This document shows positions 43,655 through 53,807 of a DNA stretch of 64,000 nucleotides, in pieces. This stretch comes from Meconema thalassinum. Taxonomy: Eukaryota > Arthropoda > Insecta > Orthoptera > Tettigoniidae. The notes below the pieces were generated by a model. That model was given only the letters and a program-made list of their open reading frames with translations, made no database searches and had not been told where the DNA came from. The position numbers and the translations under genes were made by a program. Location of the stretch: assembly GCA_946902985.2 (NCBI GenBank), contig OX336389.2:126391572-126455571 (forward strand). Reading direction: 5' to 3'. How positions within the stretch are numbered: position 1 is the first letter of the stretch; each line of letters opens with the position of its first letter.

Positions 43655-43742
43655 CGTAATAGACGTTAACTAACCTGTCCTACTCACCGCTTGCCTATGT
43701 ATAAACCTCATACACACATGAACAATCTCAGTCGTCGTCACT
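43655..43742. promoter_or_regulatory. Divergent intergenic promoter region
   Basis: 88 bp between the minus-strand fibre-like gene and the plus-strand ATPase. It contains a TATAAA at 43700-43705 on the plus strand, about 40 bp before the ATPase ATG. It must hold start sites for both directions if both genes were transcribed. Confidence 0.45.
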
Positions 43743-44427
43743 ATGGAATTAATGAAACAACCTCATGCTTTGCCAGTCTCCGATTTGGTTTCAGAGCTAT
43801 CGCTGACCGTGTGTGAACCTAACCGCCATGGCTCCCTATTTCCATCTACCGTTCAATGTATTGTGGTGGGTCCTACTGGGTGTGGAAAGACCAATGTTTT
43901 GCTCAAAATCATTACCGCACCTCATGGCTTACGATTTCAAAATATTGATATTTTTGCCAAATCCTTGTACCAGCCTCTGTATGTGTATCTGGAACAAATT
44001 ATGTCTTCGTTAGATAAAGAAGCCATGGCCTTTTTTACATTCAATCACCTCAAGACATCATTCAACCAGATTCCATTATTATTTTCGATGATATTGCCAC
44101 ACAACGTCAGGCCATTATTCAAGAGTATTTTAGTAAGGGGCGACATAAACAAGTGGATTGTTTTTATATCGTTCAGACCTATTCAAAAATTCCCAAACAG
44201 TTGATTCATGACAATGCCAATCTCATCGTTCTCTTTCGCCAAGACTCTAGAAATCTCTATCATATTTTTCAAGATCATGTTAATCCTGATATGTCCTTTA
44301 CGCTGTCACACAATTGAGTGCCTCATGTTGGAACCATCATCCCCATGCCTGTTTGGTCATTAATAAACAGAGTGAACGATGTGAGGGACGTTACCGCTTG
44401 GGTTTTGATCATTTTATTTCTCTTTAA
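43743..44427 (+). pseudogene. Polinton packaging ATPase, frameshifted
   Basis: FtsK/A32-type ATPase that would pump DNA into capsids. The ATG at 43743 opens with a leader and then CIVVGPTGCGKTNVLLK, a textbook Walker A (GPTGCGKT). The frame shifts near 44075. In the new frame a hydrophobic strand with two Asp (Walker B region, about 44090-44100), a segment around GRHKQVDCFYIVQTYSKIP and a later GRYRLGFDHF follow. Reading ends at a TAA at 44425-44427, with another lesion near 44310. Total length about 228 codons, normal for Polinton ATPases. The Walker A residues are intact although the frame is not. Confidence 0.92.
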
Positions 44428-44597
44428 AAATACCCGTTTTGACATTTCCTGTTAGTGTGTCTTTACCTCCATCCTGGCGAGAGCCATAGTGTACAGAAAA
44501 CATGTTCAAATCATCCAGAATATCATTGAGGCACGAAATACAATTCGAAATAAATTTCGTTAATAACAACGTATAAAAAAACGTGAATCCTTTACCC

Positions 44598-45524
44598 ATG
44601 ATAAAACATGCTCCATCATCGGTTCATCCCATGAGTATCACACCGAATGCTTCTGCTGCTGCTACCTCTCAAACCAAACCCTTAACCAATTCAAAATTTA
44701 CTCAAACGGATTCAACCCAGCGGGCAAAATTCTCCTCCTCCGATGTTAGTGAACAAGAACACGAAGAAGAACAACAAGAAGAAGAACAACAACATGGGCA
44801 AAGTGAAATAGAAAGCGAAACCGTATTTAGTCCAGAAAAAAAATCCTCACCCCTTCAACAGTTTCTAAAAACAAAACAAAAAACCGTCTTAGCGGAAACA
44901 CCGTCTTCCTCCACATCGTCTCCGTTTTCGCAAGTCTTGGCCACCCCGAAAAATAAAGATCAACTGCAAAACATTTTAATCAATCATTATGGAGCCAAAC
45001 TGCAACCTTACCTCACCCATCTATTTATTGGAAAGACTGACACCACGTGTGGTGTGCTCTATGAGGATGATGGTTTTAAAATTGGGGATTCATCCATTAA
45101 ATTTGCTCGTACTAGTGCTGTCATTAAACAGATAAACTATAAATTAACACCAGGACTGTTAAAGCTGCTATTCTCTAGAACCCCATCTCTACAAGATTTT
45201 ACGTCCGAGGACATTGCTAAATATAAATCCATTTTATTAAACTCCAACGCTCACAAAAGGAACTATAAATCCTCTCAGCAAGTCAATGCCAATATATCAC
45301 AAAAATATAAGACCATCATTGCAAACATGTTTGGTAAGCGAAAACACCACTCTGCCTCTGGCGTAAGGTTTAAGAAATTAAAACCCTACGTGGATATAAC
45401 CTATTGGAATAATCCCAATCAGTTAGTACAGCGCTTATACTTGCTTCATGCGTCAAAACAAGCTGGTCACACAGGACATGATGCAGAAATTGCCCACATT
45501 GAAGAACAACTCCGGGATGCCTAA
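44598..45524 (+). CDS. Polinton conserved ORF upstream of integrase
   Basis: About 308 residues, one of the few uninterrupted Polinton frames. Residues 1-110 are low-complexity with Thr/Ser and a Glu/Gln-rich run (EEEQQEEEQQ). The C-terminal two thirds look folded: LQNILINHYGAKLQPYLTHL, GDSSIKFARTSAV, LLKLLFSRTPSLQDFTSEDI, a KYKTIIANMFGKRKH basic patch, and YWNNPNQLVQRLYLLHASKQ. I know this domain as a conserved Polinton protein next to the integrase. Its function is not established to my knowledge. Its stop overlaps the integrase ATG by 8 bp (ATG at 45517). The track starts at a GTG, but the first ATG at 44598 is preferred. Confidence 0.72.
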   Translation: MIKHAPSSVHPMSITPNASAAATSQTKPLTNSKFTQTDSTQRAKFSSSDVSEQEHEEEQQEEEQQHGQSEIESETVFSPEKKSSPLQQFLKTKQKTVLAETPSSSTSSPFSQVLATPKNKDQLQNILINHYGAKLQPYLTHLFIGKTDTTCGVLYEDDGFKIGDSSIKFARTSAVIKQINYKLTPGLLKLLFSRTPSLQDFTSEDIAKYKSILLNSNAHKRNYKSSQQVNANISQKYKTIIANMFGKRKHHSASGVRFKKLKPYVDITYWNNPNQLVQRLYLLHASKQAGHTGHDAEIAHIEEQLRDA

Positions 45525-46455
45525 ATTATCTTATAAGCCATCACCCATCAAAGTGGACATCGCTCATGAATTGCATAAACCAGTGCGACGCATTTATGAA
45601 CGTCGTCGTGTCATTTCCAAAGAAATCGATGATTTATGGCAGGCAGACCTGGTTGAGATGATACCTTCTTCTAACATTAACGACGGCGTACGCTATATGT
45701 TGACGGTCATTGATGTGTATTCCAAAATGGCTTTTGTTGAACCAGCAAAAATAAAACTGCTGTGTTAGTCACAAAGGCCTCTCAACATATTATTCAACAA
45801 TCCAAACGTCAACCCCACTTGTTGCAAAGCGACCAGGGAAAATAATTTTTCAACAAGGATTTCTCCAGTTTTCTTAAATCTTTAAATATTCACAATTACA
45901 CCACGTATAGCAATCTCAAAGCTAGCGTGATCGAATGGTTTAACCGGACATTATAAAGCCAAATGTGGAAACAGTTTACGATACAGGGCACCTATTGTTG
46001 GATAGAGTGGTTACCTCAACTTGTGTCACGATACAACAACACGATTCATTCCACCATTGGCATGAAACCATGTCCAGTCATCAAGAACCTACCCAGACTC
46101 AATAGACTGTTTAACCCTACAAAAAGGGTTGACCCTAGGCGACATCACCTTAAAATTGGGGATTTTGTCCGCACCAGTAGACATAGAACTATCTTCACAA
46201 AATCCTACACGCCTCAATGGACAAGAGAAATTTTTAAAATTCGTCAAGTGTAGCTAGGTCAACCAGTGACTTACCTTTTACAAGCTCAACGTGGTCAACC
46301 AATTCAAGGACAATTCTATTGTGAAGAACTTCAAAAAACATTATATCCCAACGATTATCTTATTGAACGAATAAATAAAGTCAAAGGCACAATAAGTTTT
46401 GTCAAGTTATTGGGCTTCCCTCCCACGTTAATTCATGGGTCAATAAACATATTTT
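45517..46455 (+). pseudogene. Polinton integrase, frameshifted
   Basis: Retroviral-type (rve) integrase responsible for the 6-bp target duplication. The ATG at 45517 overlaps the preceding stop. The core begins WQADLVEM (first catalytic Asp, about 45637-45660) and LTVIDVYSKMAFV, then a stop at 45766. In shifted frames the second Asp region (SDQGK, about 45830) and an EWFN segment for the catalytic Glu (about 45935) appear, with a stop before 45960. The frame 45963-46253 carries the end of the core (WLPQLVSRYNNTIHSTIG) and an SH3-like KIGDFVRTSRH segment. A last frame holds GQFYCEELQ and FVKLLGFPP, with no clear chromodomain. At least four lesions. The catalytic triad can be located but not in one frame. 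Confidence 0.92.
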
Positions 46456-46899
46456 TTTGTAATAAAACCCTATTTATTTATTTACACAAATCCCCTTTTC
46501 CCAAAAGATGTATCACTTTCCCTTTCACAAATCGCCTATCCCCCCTTTTTAAACAACATATCTAATAACCTCTTTGTTCCACCCCATAGACATGCTTTTT
46601 ACAATCATCATATGTACTCAAGACATTTTAAATTTGCCCGCGCATTATAAAAAAGCATTATGGCTGAACATTATATCGTATATAGTATAAAACCTACGCT
46701 CTATGATAAGCAACGATCTTAGTATTGTCGCGCTGGTTAAGCATCCGCCTTCCAAAGCCACGCCTCTCACATGTATGTTATAACCAATCACGTAGGGTAA
46801 ACAAAGCGAGACAGATAACAAGTCACTCGCCATTTTTTAAATTTTATTTCTATCATAAGAGAGTTCGCCCCAGCAGCCTCGACCTGTCAATCTGTTTAT
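46456..46899. other. Polinton spacer between integrase and right inverted repeat
   Basis: No gene recognised. AATAAA words near 46460 could end the integrase transcript. Confidence 0.5.
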
Positions 46900-47630
46900 G
46901 TGAACACACACCACCTTGCCCTTGGGACAAGAGCGCATCTTTCATGTCACGGATTGATAACAGCGACTGTCTCCGCGAGGTCCACAGATGCATAGGCGCA
47001 GGCCAACGCTATAATAAAAGAATCTAGCTTCTATGAGCCCCGAGCAGCCTCCATCTGTCAAATCTGATTTTTTTTGTCATCGTGTATCAAGCAAGCAAGC
47101 AATGAGGGCCCCCAACTCCATTTTTTCCGTTTCCCAACTATCTGAAAAATAAATAACGAAAACGTCTTTTTCCACCAAAAACCATGGTTTCACCTTTTCA
47201 ACACCTACATCGCCGTAAACAGGACGACGAGACGAAAACTCCAAAATGTGCATCATAGCCATTACTTTCACCGTTTCCCAAATAGTTACAAAAATGACGG
47301 AAACACACGTTTTCACCAAAAAAACATGGTTTCACCTTTTCAACACCTACATCCCCGTAAAGAGCACAACCAGACGAAAAAAAAAACAATAACATGCCAG
47401 ACGTCATTATCACTTTTTTGGTTTTCCAAATATTTACAAAAATGTGAAAAATGCACTTTTACCACAAATAACATGGTTTCACCTTTTCAACACCTACGTC
47501 CCCGTAAAGAGCACAACGAGACAAAAAAAAACAATCTACGCACGCCCTCCTACCATCACTCCTTCATCACCAAGGCCGCCAGGGGCTCACAACTTCCTTA
47601 TGTGGGCAGAACTGTCATTCTCCCACTACT
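46900..47630 (-). repeat. Polinton right terminal inverted repeat
   Basis: 731 bp, inverted copy of 17581-18584 with three rather than five of the ~140-bp units (cores near 47206, 47350 and 47500). Ends CCCACTACT before the CACCTT target duplication at 47631-47636. Confidence 0.93.
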
Positions 47631-47636
47631 CACCTT

Positions 47637-50600
47637 ATTAGCATACTACCCTACCCGTCAAAATTAATTCTATATACAAAAGTTTGATGCTTTTCGGTCG
47701 ATCAACATGATTGTACCCAAATGAGATGGGTTATTCCCTAATCCTGAAAAAATTACATGAGATTAATCAATACTGTGACCGTTTGACTGAAGTCCCACGT
47801 GCACACGAGCATGAATTTCAACATCCGCCGAGCATAAGACTCGAAAAAAATATCTCGGGGTCAAATTGAGTATTGCAAAACAAAATTTTTAATCAAAAAT
47901 CAGCTGGACGGATATCGAAATTCACACTCCATAAAGGATGGAAGGCAGTGCAAATAATTTGTGAATAACACCAATTTCTTAAAATACCTCAGTTTAATTT
48001 AACTGTCTGCTGGTCCTATTAGAATACAATGATCCCCCAGGGAGAAATCTAAAATTCCAGTCCTGAAAAATAAAGACATCCTACGCTCCCCCTGGGCCCC
48101 TTATCTACATACAAATTTTAGAACGCATAAAATAAAGTATTTCCAGCCTCTAACCTAAAGTAAATTCACTATTTTCAAAATATTAACTTGATGTCTGAGA
48201 AAATCATTAGTGCATCTCAGCATCTGTTTCAATTAATTATTTAAACTGTACAATTATCACTGATGTGCAGGAAAATATCAGTCCATCCTGACACCATGAT
48301 TTTAATATTTACAAAAGTATCACTTGAATCAAATTTTCCTGAATTGTTTCAACCTCTGCGTTGAAATTCACACGCCTTAAACTCATTTCAGGGAAGTCAC
48401 ATCCCCAAAACGATGTGAAATCAAAATCATAAACCCCATGACGGCATTTATCGAATTTAAACTTTGACTAAAATTCCAACATTTTTCCACAATGTCACCA
48501 TAAATAAATTTTATTCACCATTTCACATATAATTTAAATCCTCTGATTTAATTGCTTCGATTTAATTTCTTTGATAATATTCATATAATTCAATTTATTT
48601 ATGTTAATCCTTCCAATTTAATTCATTGTAAAAATATATTATTTAGAATAATCCAAACTGGTATTTTGTGAAGATTAATGGATCCACAAATTCAACCAGC
48701 TATCAGCTTAAACATTTTAATACATCAACCAATCTCTAGACAAAATGCCTCTCATGCTGTCAATACGTTAAATAGGACACGGTAAGGCCTTCAGCAAAAA
48801 CTAGGACGAGACATCAACTTATTCATATATAAACGACTACACCATGTGGGCGACTATACAAGAGTCTAGGAATGTAGAATTTCACAGACGATAGGCCACT
48901 AGCTTCCCATATGAGCGACTATATTGTCCTCATTTTTAATCATATTTAAGCATGGAGCAATTATTTGACCCTCAAAACTCAACTTTATAAACATCTATTA
49001 TTAATTCATATTTTATTTTCACTTAACATTTGACCATTATATTCTTATTTTTATAATGACCCCTCAGCTACGCAGGCTGGGTTCAATGGCTTCTAAGTAA
49101 CCAACACATGGGATCATGCTCTCCGTCACAAAATTTAAATATCTCGGCCTTTCCATAGGTGTAATAAACTTTTAATGTCTGCCCCAACACACTCCTGTTA
49201 AACTGTCGCATAATTCCAATACATAGTTCCTCATTTTATACAGAATTCGTATATGAATGACTTTCCGCTCCCAGTATCAAAGATCACGCTTTCGGCATGT
49301 CCCTCTATTCAAAATCAACTCCCATATTATCAACTACGATCCATTATTCCTCCAATTATTAACCGCTATTATTACCAGGAATTATTATTATTGGAAAATG
49401 TTCCAAACAATATAATCATTTACATATTATTATTATCATTATGGCTTGACTATCAGTCATACAGCCTTCCGATATCATATCTCAACTTCATTTACAACGA
49501 AAAATATTTTACATTTATTTTAAATTCAAATATAAAAATTTATAAATTCACAGAAAATTTCGAACTATTATTCCCAAGGAATAATATTTAAACGTAATGT
49601 GGCTATCCACATTCCTCATCTATCAACATATTCAAAAGAGAAACTACTAACAAAGTCGAGAAAATATTATAAACCAATTAATTTAATTATAAACCATTTA
49701 ATTTTGAACAAAACCAAATATTATTTCCAAGTTCCCTAACATAAGGTTTAGGCGTGGAATGGTGTAACATACCTTCCACACAATATTCTACTGCTATATC
49801 GAAGCTTATCAGGTCGACATCCCAAACGCACTAGATTTCCATCAAAGAGATCCATTCGAAATAAGTTGGCTGATAAATCTTCAAATGTACTATAACATCT
49901 TGAAATAAATATCCAGAAGCAGAAACCTACTTAGCAGACAGTATAGTCGAAATTGAGAATGCAATACACTAGCTATTTAATAATAAAGTTGGCTTACTTC
50001 GTGAAGATCTTGTATGAAGAATCCTTCTGACGTTGATTCTATGTAGGCCGGCTGGCAAACGTTCTTTCCAGTGAACAGATGTTCCGAGTCCCACCTCGCC
50101 TACACTCCATTATTCCGGAAGATGTTCCCAAAAATCCCATGACATCTCACCTCCAGCTCTTTTAGTACTTCATGGTGACGGTCCGATCTATCATTTTCAA
50201 ACAACTATGATGCATGTCTGGTAACATAATGTTATAAATATTCGAGTCCCAATCTAACACTTGCAGCTTTGTGCCACAGAAAATTTCCTAACTCGACTGG
50301 TTCACTTCCCGTTCTAGAATATCTACACCGGGTCCGAAATCATTTTTCAACCATAACTGTTGGTTCGATCCTCGCGTACTGTATTTGCTTATGGCCTTGA
50401 TGTTTGAATCGATACACTGACAATCTTAAGAGTGGTTTACGTAGCATGCTAGTACCATTTCTAGTTTCTAGGCTAGATTCCCTAGATGAGTAAGGAATTC
50501 CCCAAAGCTTTGCACACACCAAAGCAATGGCTTGCCCATCTGGCCTATTTATGATATATGGATTTTAAGGCCCACATCATATACGTTGATTGCCTTCCAA

Positions 50601-50663
50601 CTCTTTTAGACTGGTATCTTCAAACACAATATCTGCCAAGCATGCATGCCCTGAACGCGCGAT
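47637..50663. other. Long AT-rich tract, possible LTR-type remnant
   Basis: No gene seen. The 112-codon ORF at 49253 is AT-rich and has no domain. On the minus strand the wording (AATTAAAT runs, then CCATTGAACCC at about 49070-49090) recalls the tract at 10157-12441 and the CATTGAACCC before the primer-site-like sequence at 16325, so old LTR sequence is possible. That is a resemblance only. Confidence 0.35.
47700..47785 (+). repeat. Inverted arm, left
   Basis: GATCAACATGATTGTACCC and the following ~50 bp (GAGATGGGTTATTCCCTAAT) match the reverse complement of 52546-52620 with a few mismatches and an 18-bp gap. No matching target duplication outside the arms was found. Confidence 0.8.
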
Positions 50664-50671
50664 GTTAGTAG
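50664..50671 (+). other. P-type element target duplication, left
   Basis: GTTAGTAG, repeated at 52184-52191. An 8-bp duplication is the rule for P elements. Confidence 0.85.
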
Positions 50672-52183
50672 CAATTAGCTTATAAAGATAATAGCGGAAA
50701 CTCCTCGCCAAAACAGGAGACAATGCTCCCCAGCACCGCCTAGCGGTCCGAGTTGGCAACGTAAGACCAGCTGATTTACAACCGTAAGATCCAACCAAAC
50801 AATTATAAGAAATTATTGACCTGGGGATGATCTAATTATCCAATTGTAATGGTTGGTACGGGGAGTATTTGTGCCATATATGGCTGCAATAATTATAAAC
50901 AACAAAGTGACCCAAGCTATTTGGTAGAACTTCGTGACGAATAGGTCGCTAAAAATACAACAACAACTCTCCGGCACTTCAGATTATACCAGCTTGCTGC
51001 CGTATTCAACGTTTGGAACTGGAGAGGTCATATATTCCGCCAGCCTAGCCAGCCTTTCTTCATAGTCCGGTCCTCGCTATCACCACGTTTCCACGCTTAC
51101 GAGCTACTACGCTATGTTACCTATAGGCCTAATCAAGCTGCGCAGGGATGAACTATAGAGTAGTGGAACCTGCGTCTTGCTCCAAGAACTTCTAGTCTAC
51201 TAGGTGTCACGGCAGGTAGGCGGACTAGTTTAGCACCGTGACACTCTAGCTGGGATTAGTATAGGCTTCCCCCTCACTGTCACCCTCAGTAGCCAACATA
51301 TTGGGACTGTAATTTCACCGTAACTCGGGACTAAGCCAGAGAAGTAACTAACCTGCTCATTGCTTGTCACTGCGTTACCAGTATAAACTACACCTGCTGT
51401 GAGTTGGGTTATCACTACTTCCTTGTTGCGCGTTTGTAATTCTCCTCCGCCTTTCTTACTCGAAGGTTGACTCAAGACTGTATTGAGAATGCATTTTCGA
51501 TCATAAGAGGGAAAGGAGGTAATAATATAACACCTGATGCCTCTAAGTTTCGCAGTGCCTTAAGGACAGTAATGGTCAACAGTTTGCTTTCCCCATCCCA
51601 AGGTAGTAACTTTTTGATTGAAAGCACGCATGGGGTCAAAATCAAGATGGTTAATTTACTTACGAGTGAATGTGCCACACCGGAGGGAGTATGCAAGAAG
51701 TGTATTCTGTTGTTGGCTAGCAGATATTTTGCAGTCTTCATAAAGGCATTTGTGAATAAGACAAATGATTCTTCTGAATCGTATATAAACAGAGGAAGTG
51801 TTAAATTACGAAAAGTAACACATCAATAAGTGTAAATGCTTACGGGTATGTACGGACATATTCCAGACTTCAGTAACCCACACCAATACCATGTCATGAA
51901 TTATCTGCAGTATTTTTTAGAATTCTATATAAATTGTACAGAACCAAGTATCTTTTGTTTCTTGTAACACTAATCTTTAAATTATTTGCTGCCTAAATAT
52001 CAAGCCGAGACATGTTAGCTTCACAATGCAATTTCGGTCGAAAAGCACTAAAAAATGCTAGCTGTGGGTGGCAAGGCGAGTAATGCTGTCAACTCGCACC
52101 AAGAGATAGCACTGTGATCGCTGTCTCCAGGCGAGCGCATGCTTTTACGGCCGAGTTTCCACTATTATCTTTATAAGCTATTT
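50672..52183 (+). mobile_element. P-type DNA transposon, internally deleted
   Basis: 1,512 bp with imperfect terminal inverted repeats sharing TAGCTTATAAAGATAATAG then GGAAACTC, flanked by 8-bp GTTAGTAG duplications. It keeps only the 3' end of a P-like transposase gene, so it would need enzyme from elsewhere. A related terminus lies at 17248. Confidence 0.88.
51467..51829 (+). pseudogene. P-type transposase C-terminal fragment
   Basis: A 120-codon frame starting with TQDCIENAFSIIRGKGGNN and continuing DASKFRSALRTVMVNSLL. The order Gln-Asp-x-x-Glu-Asn-x-Phe, Ile-Arg-x-x-Gly-Gly-Asn, then Phe-x-x-Ala-Leu-Arg is what I know from the C-terminal part of P-element and THAP9-type transposases. The DNA-binding THAP domain, GTP-binding insertion and most of the RNase H fold are missing. 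It lies centrally in the 50672-52183 element on the same strand. The remainder of the frame (SYINRGSVKLRKVTHQ) is not distinctive. It cannot be active alone. Confidence 0.8.
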
Positions 52184-52191
52184 GTTAGTAG

Positions 52192-52545
52192 TCATACAGT
52201 CAAGCCTCACCTCCTCACCTGTTGCGTGCAGCCTAACTTCCGTCAGCCACTCCGATGCAAAACATAATCCTTGCGCCTTGGATCCTTCATCTCCAATATC
52301 TTCTGATCCAAACGACGGATTCTCTTGATCTCTTCGGTATTTTTCCCAGCAATGAGTACTGCACGTTCCCCCGATGTTTTGGTGGTTCAACCTCTTCACA
52401 TTAAAACTCGTAAATATACCATATGAGATCTCTCATATCGAAGCTCTCTCCATCTAGTGTCATCTTCATGAAACGAAATACCTCAGCTCCGCGAGTTCTT
52501 CAAACAGTTGGTTTATCAAAGAAAAACAATCAGTGGCCCTCATCT
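52192..52545 (-). other. Possible coiled-coil coding remnant
   Basis: On the minus strand one frame around 52340-52250 reads EEIKRIRRLDQKILEMKDPRRK, a helix-like heptad pattern. This fits sequence downstream of a THAP domain, whose broken copy lies at 52627-52875 on the same strand, but frame continuity is not shown. Confidence 0.25.
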
Positions 52546-52620
52546 AAATGGTCACAATACATGTATTTTTTTCATGATTAGGGAATAACCCATCTCATTT
52601 TGGGTACAATCGTGTTGATC
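52546..52620 (-). repeat. Inverted arm, right
   Basis: Reverse complement of the arm at 47700-47785. The two arms enclose about 4.8 kb that includes the P-type element. Confidence 0.8.
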
Positions 52621-52626
52621 ACTTGG

Positions 52627-52875
52627 TTTTAGAGTCCTTGGAGTTCTTGGCTTTATATTAAGCAATTAGGCCTTGTAGTCTAATTTGAAGTTTTAACTCT
52701 CAAAGTGGAGGGAACATATCCTACTTGTTTGAGGGTTGAAATGATCCTTTCGCTTACATGCAGCAATCCACTGATTGCGAAGGCATGCGTCTTTTGGCGT
52801 CGTGAAAAAAGACACGTCATTTCCAACTTTATAATTACTATGACAAACTGCCACAGCACATCTTTGGCCTGGCAT
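52627..52875 (-). pseudogene. THAP zinc-finger domain, broken
   Basis: From the ATG at 52875 the minus strand reads MPGQRCAVAVCHSNYK, FFTTPKDACLRNQWIAACKR and SRICSLHFES. This is a C2CH THAP DNA-binding domain: Cys-x4-Cys, the central Trp, then Cys-x2-His. After the His an in-frame TAA occurs at 52693-52695 and another at 52666-52668, while intervening codons (NFKLDYKA, then LLNIKPRT and LKPS) still read like the C-terminal THAP segment. It is therefore a decayed domain. THAP domains begin P-element transposases and some host transcription factors. Opposite orientation to the P fragment at 51467 argues that it is a separate element. Confidence 0.8.
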
Positions 52876-53049
52876 GATTATAAAAAAGGGGGGCTTAAAA
52901 CAAGTGTTTAAACCACTGCAATCCAGAAAATATGTGTGCATATCTCGCGCAAATATCGCGTCTCACGCCGCTACTAGGAAGTTCGTGACGTCACGTCCTT
53001 TCCCTTCGGTCCCCTTGCCAAAGAGCTCCATACTGAGGCAACCTCTGTA

Positions 53050-53514
53050 GTTTAGTAGCCTTGATTTAGTCCCACCTGAAAACTAGAATTTACAATCTCA
53101 GTTACCGTATTTGTAAAATAGTGATAATAAACCTCACGTGATTTTCAAATTTCCTTTTATTATATTACTAGCTCTTTGTACCCGTCGTTCATGGGTTTGC
53201 GTTGTAAGGGTAATAAGCAGGGAACAGATTTATATGTGCTAATATCTAATGAAATATGTACAAACCGGTATATATTTAGTTATTTTTATAGAAATATGGA
53301 ATTATATATTGACTTAAAATTACAAAAAAGAAAAAAAAAGCTATAAAGTTCAAAGAAACTAAACAAAGTTGATCTACTTGGAACATAACGTTGCACTTCT
53401 CATTTTAATATCAATATGATCTTTGAAGAACACGCAAACTTTTATTCTCTGTTACCCAAACAATGGATTACAAAATGTCCTTTTAAGTGCGGGAAAGTGA
53501 ATGTTCTCCTATTG
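53050..53514. other. Intergenic tract
   Basis: No gene. At 53163-53200 the phrase CTAGCTCTTTGTACCCGTCG resembles LINE 3'-end wording, without further support. Confidence 0.35.
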
Positions 53515-53640
53515 TATTACGTTACATTATCGTAATGGAAGCCATCTTTCAGCGTACTTTTAGTAATCGAAATTTAGTATTTTTCAGTCGGTCAACCGTT
53601 CAGTCTGAAAAATGGCTTCCACCCGATAATGTTCACGGCT
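53515..53640 (+). repeat. Hairpin repeat, copy A
   Basis: Shares with 55268-55373 the words GGAAGCCAT, TTTAGTAATCG, CCGTTCAGTCTG and AATGTTCACGGCT. Each copy has self-complementary arms GGAAGCCATYTTTCAG and CTGAAAAATGGCTTCC about 50 bp apart. Confidence 0.85.
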
Positions 53641-53807
53641 GGTTGTAAGCTGCTTTGGGTCAAAAAAAATGGAATTTTATATTTTATGTTACTTTGATAG
53701 CCTGAAGTCCAATTTATAATGTACTTAAGCTTATTTGCTGAAAATGTTTGCCAAACGCCATTTATAGGTCATTTATTTTGTGTTAACGGTCACGTGAAAC
53801 TACAAGC

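Larger units (their letters stand above)
17581..47630 (+). mobile_element. Maverick/Polinton element, full length, decayed, with three nested insertions
   Basis: A 30,050-bp element starting AGTAATGGGAGAATGACAG and ending with its inverted counterpart, bounded by a 6-bp CACCTT duplication. It encodes the diagnostic Polinton set: protein-primed DNA polymerase B, retroviral-type integrase, A32/FtsK-like packaging ATPase, adenain-like cysteine protease, and major and minor capsid proteins. Accessory genes include a PLA2-like and a BIR protein. Most genes have frameshifts or stops. Removing the BEL/Pao (20711-28043), CR1-like LINE (about 31100-34440) and Tc1 (41630-43096) insertions leaves about 17.9 kb, within the usual 15-20 kb. 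Polintons replicate by protein-primed synthesis and insert by integrase, and their capsid genes link them to virus-like lifestyles. This copy is no longer autonomous. Confidence 0.97.

Noticed and set aside
47700..52620. A single DNA transposon bounded by the inverted arms
   Set aside because: No target duplication outside the arms and no transposase of its own inside. Kept only as an inverted repeat finding.
52627..52875. Host THAP transcription factor gene
   Set aside because: Two in-frame stops within or just after the domain, and a location among P-type debris, favour a decayed element or pseudogene.
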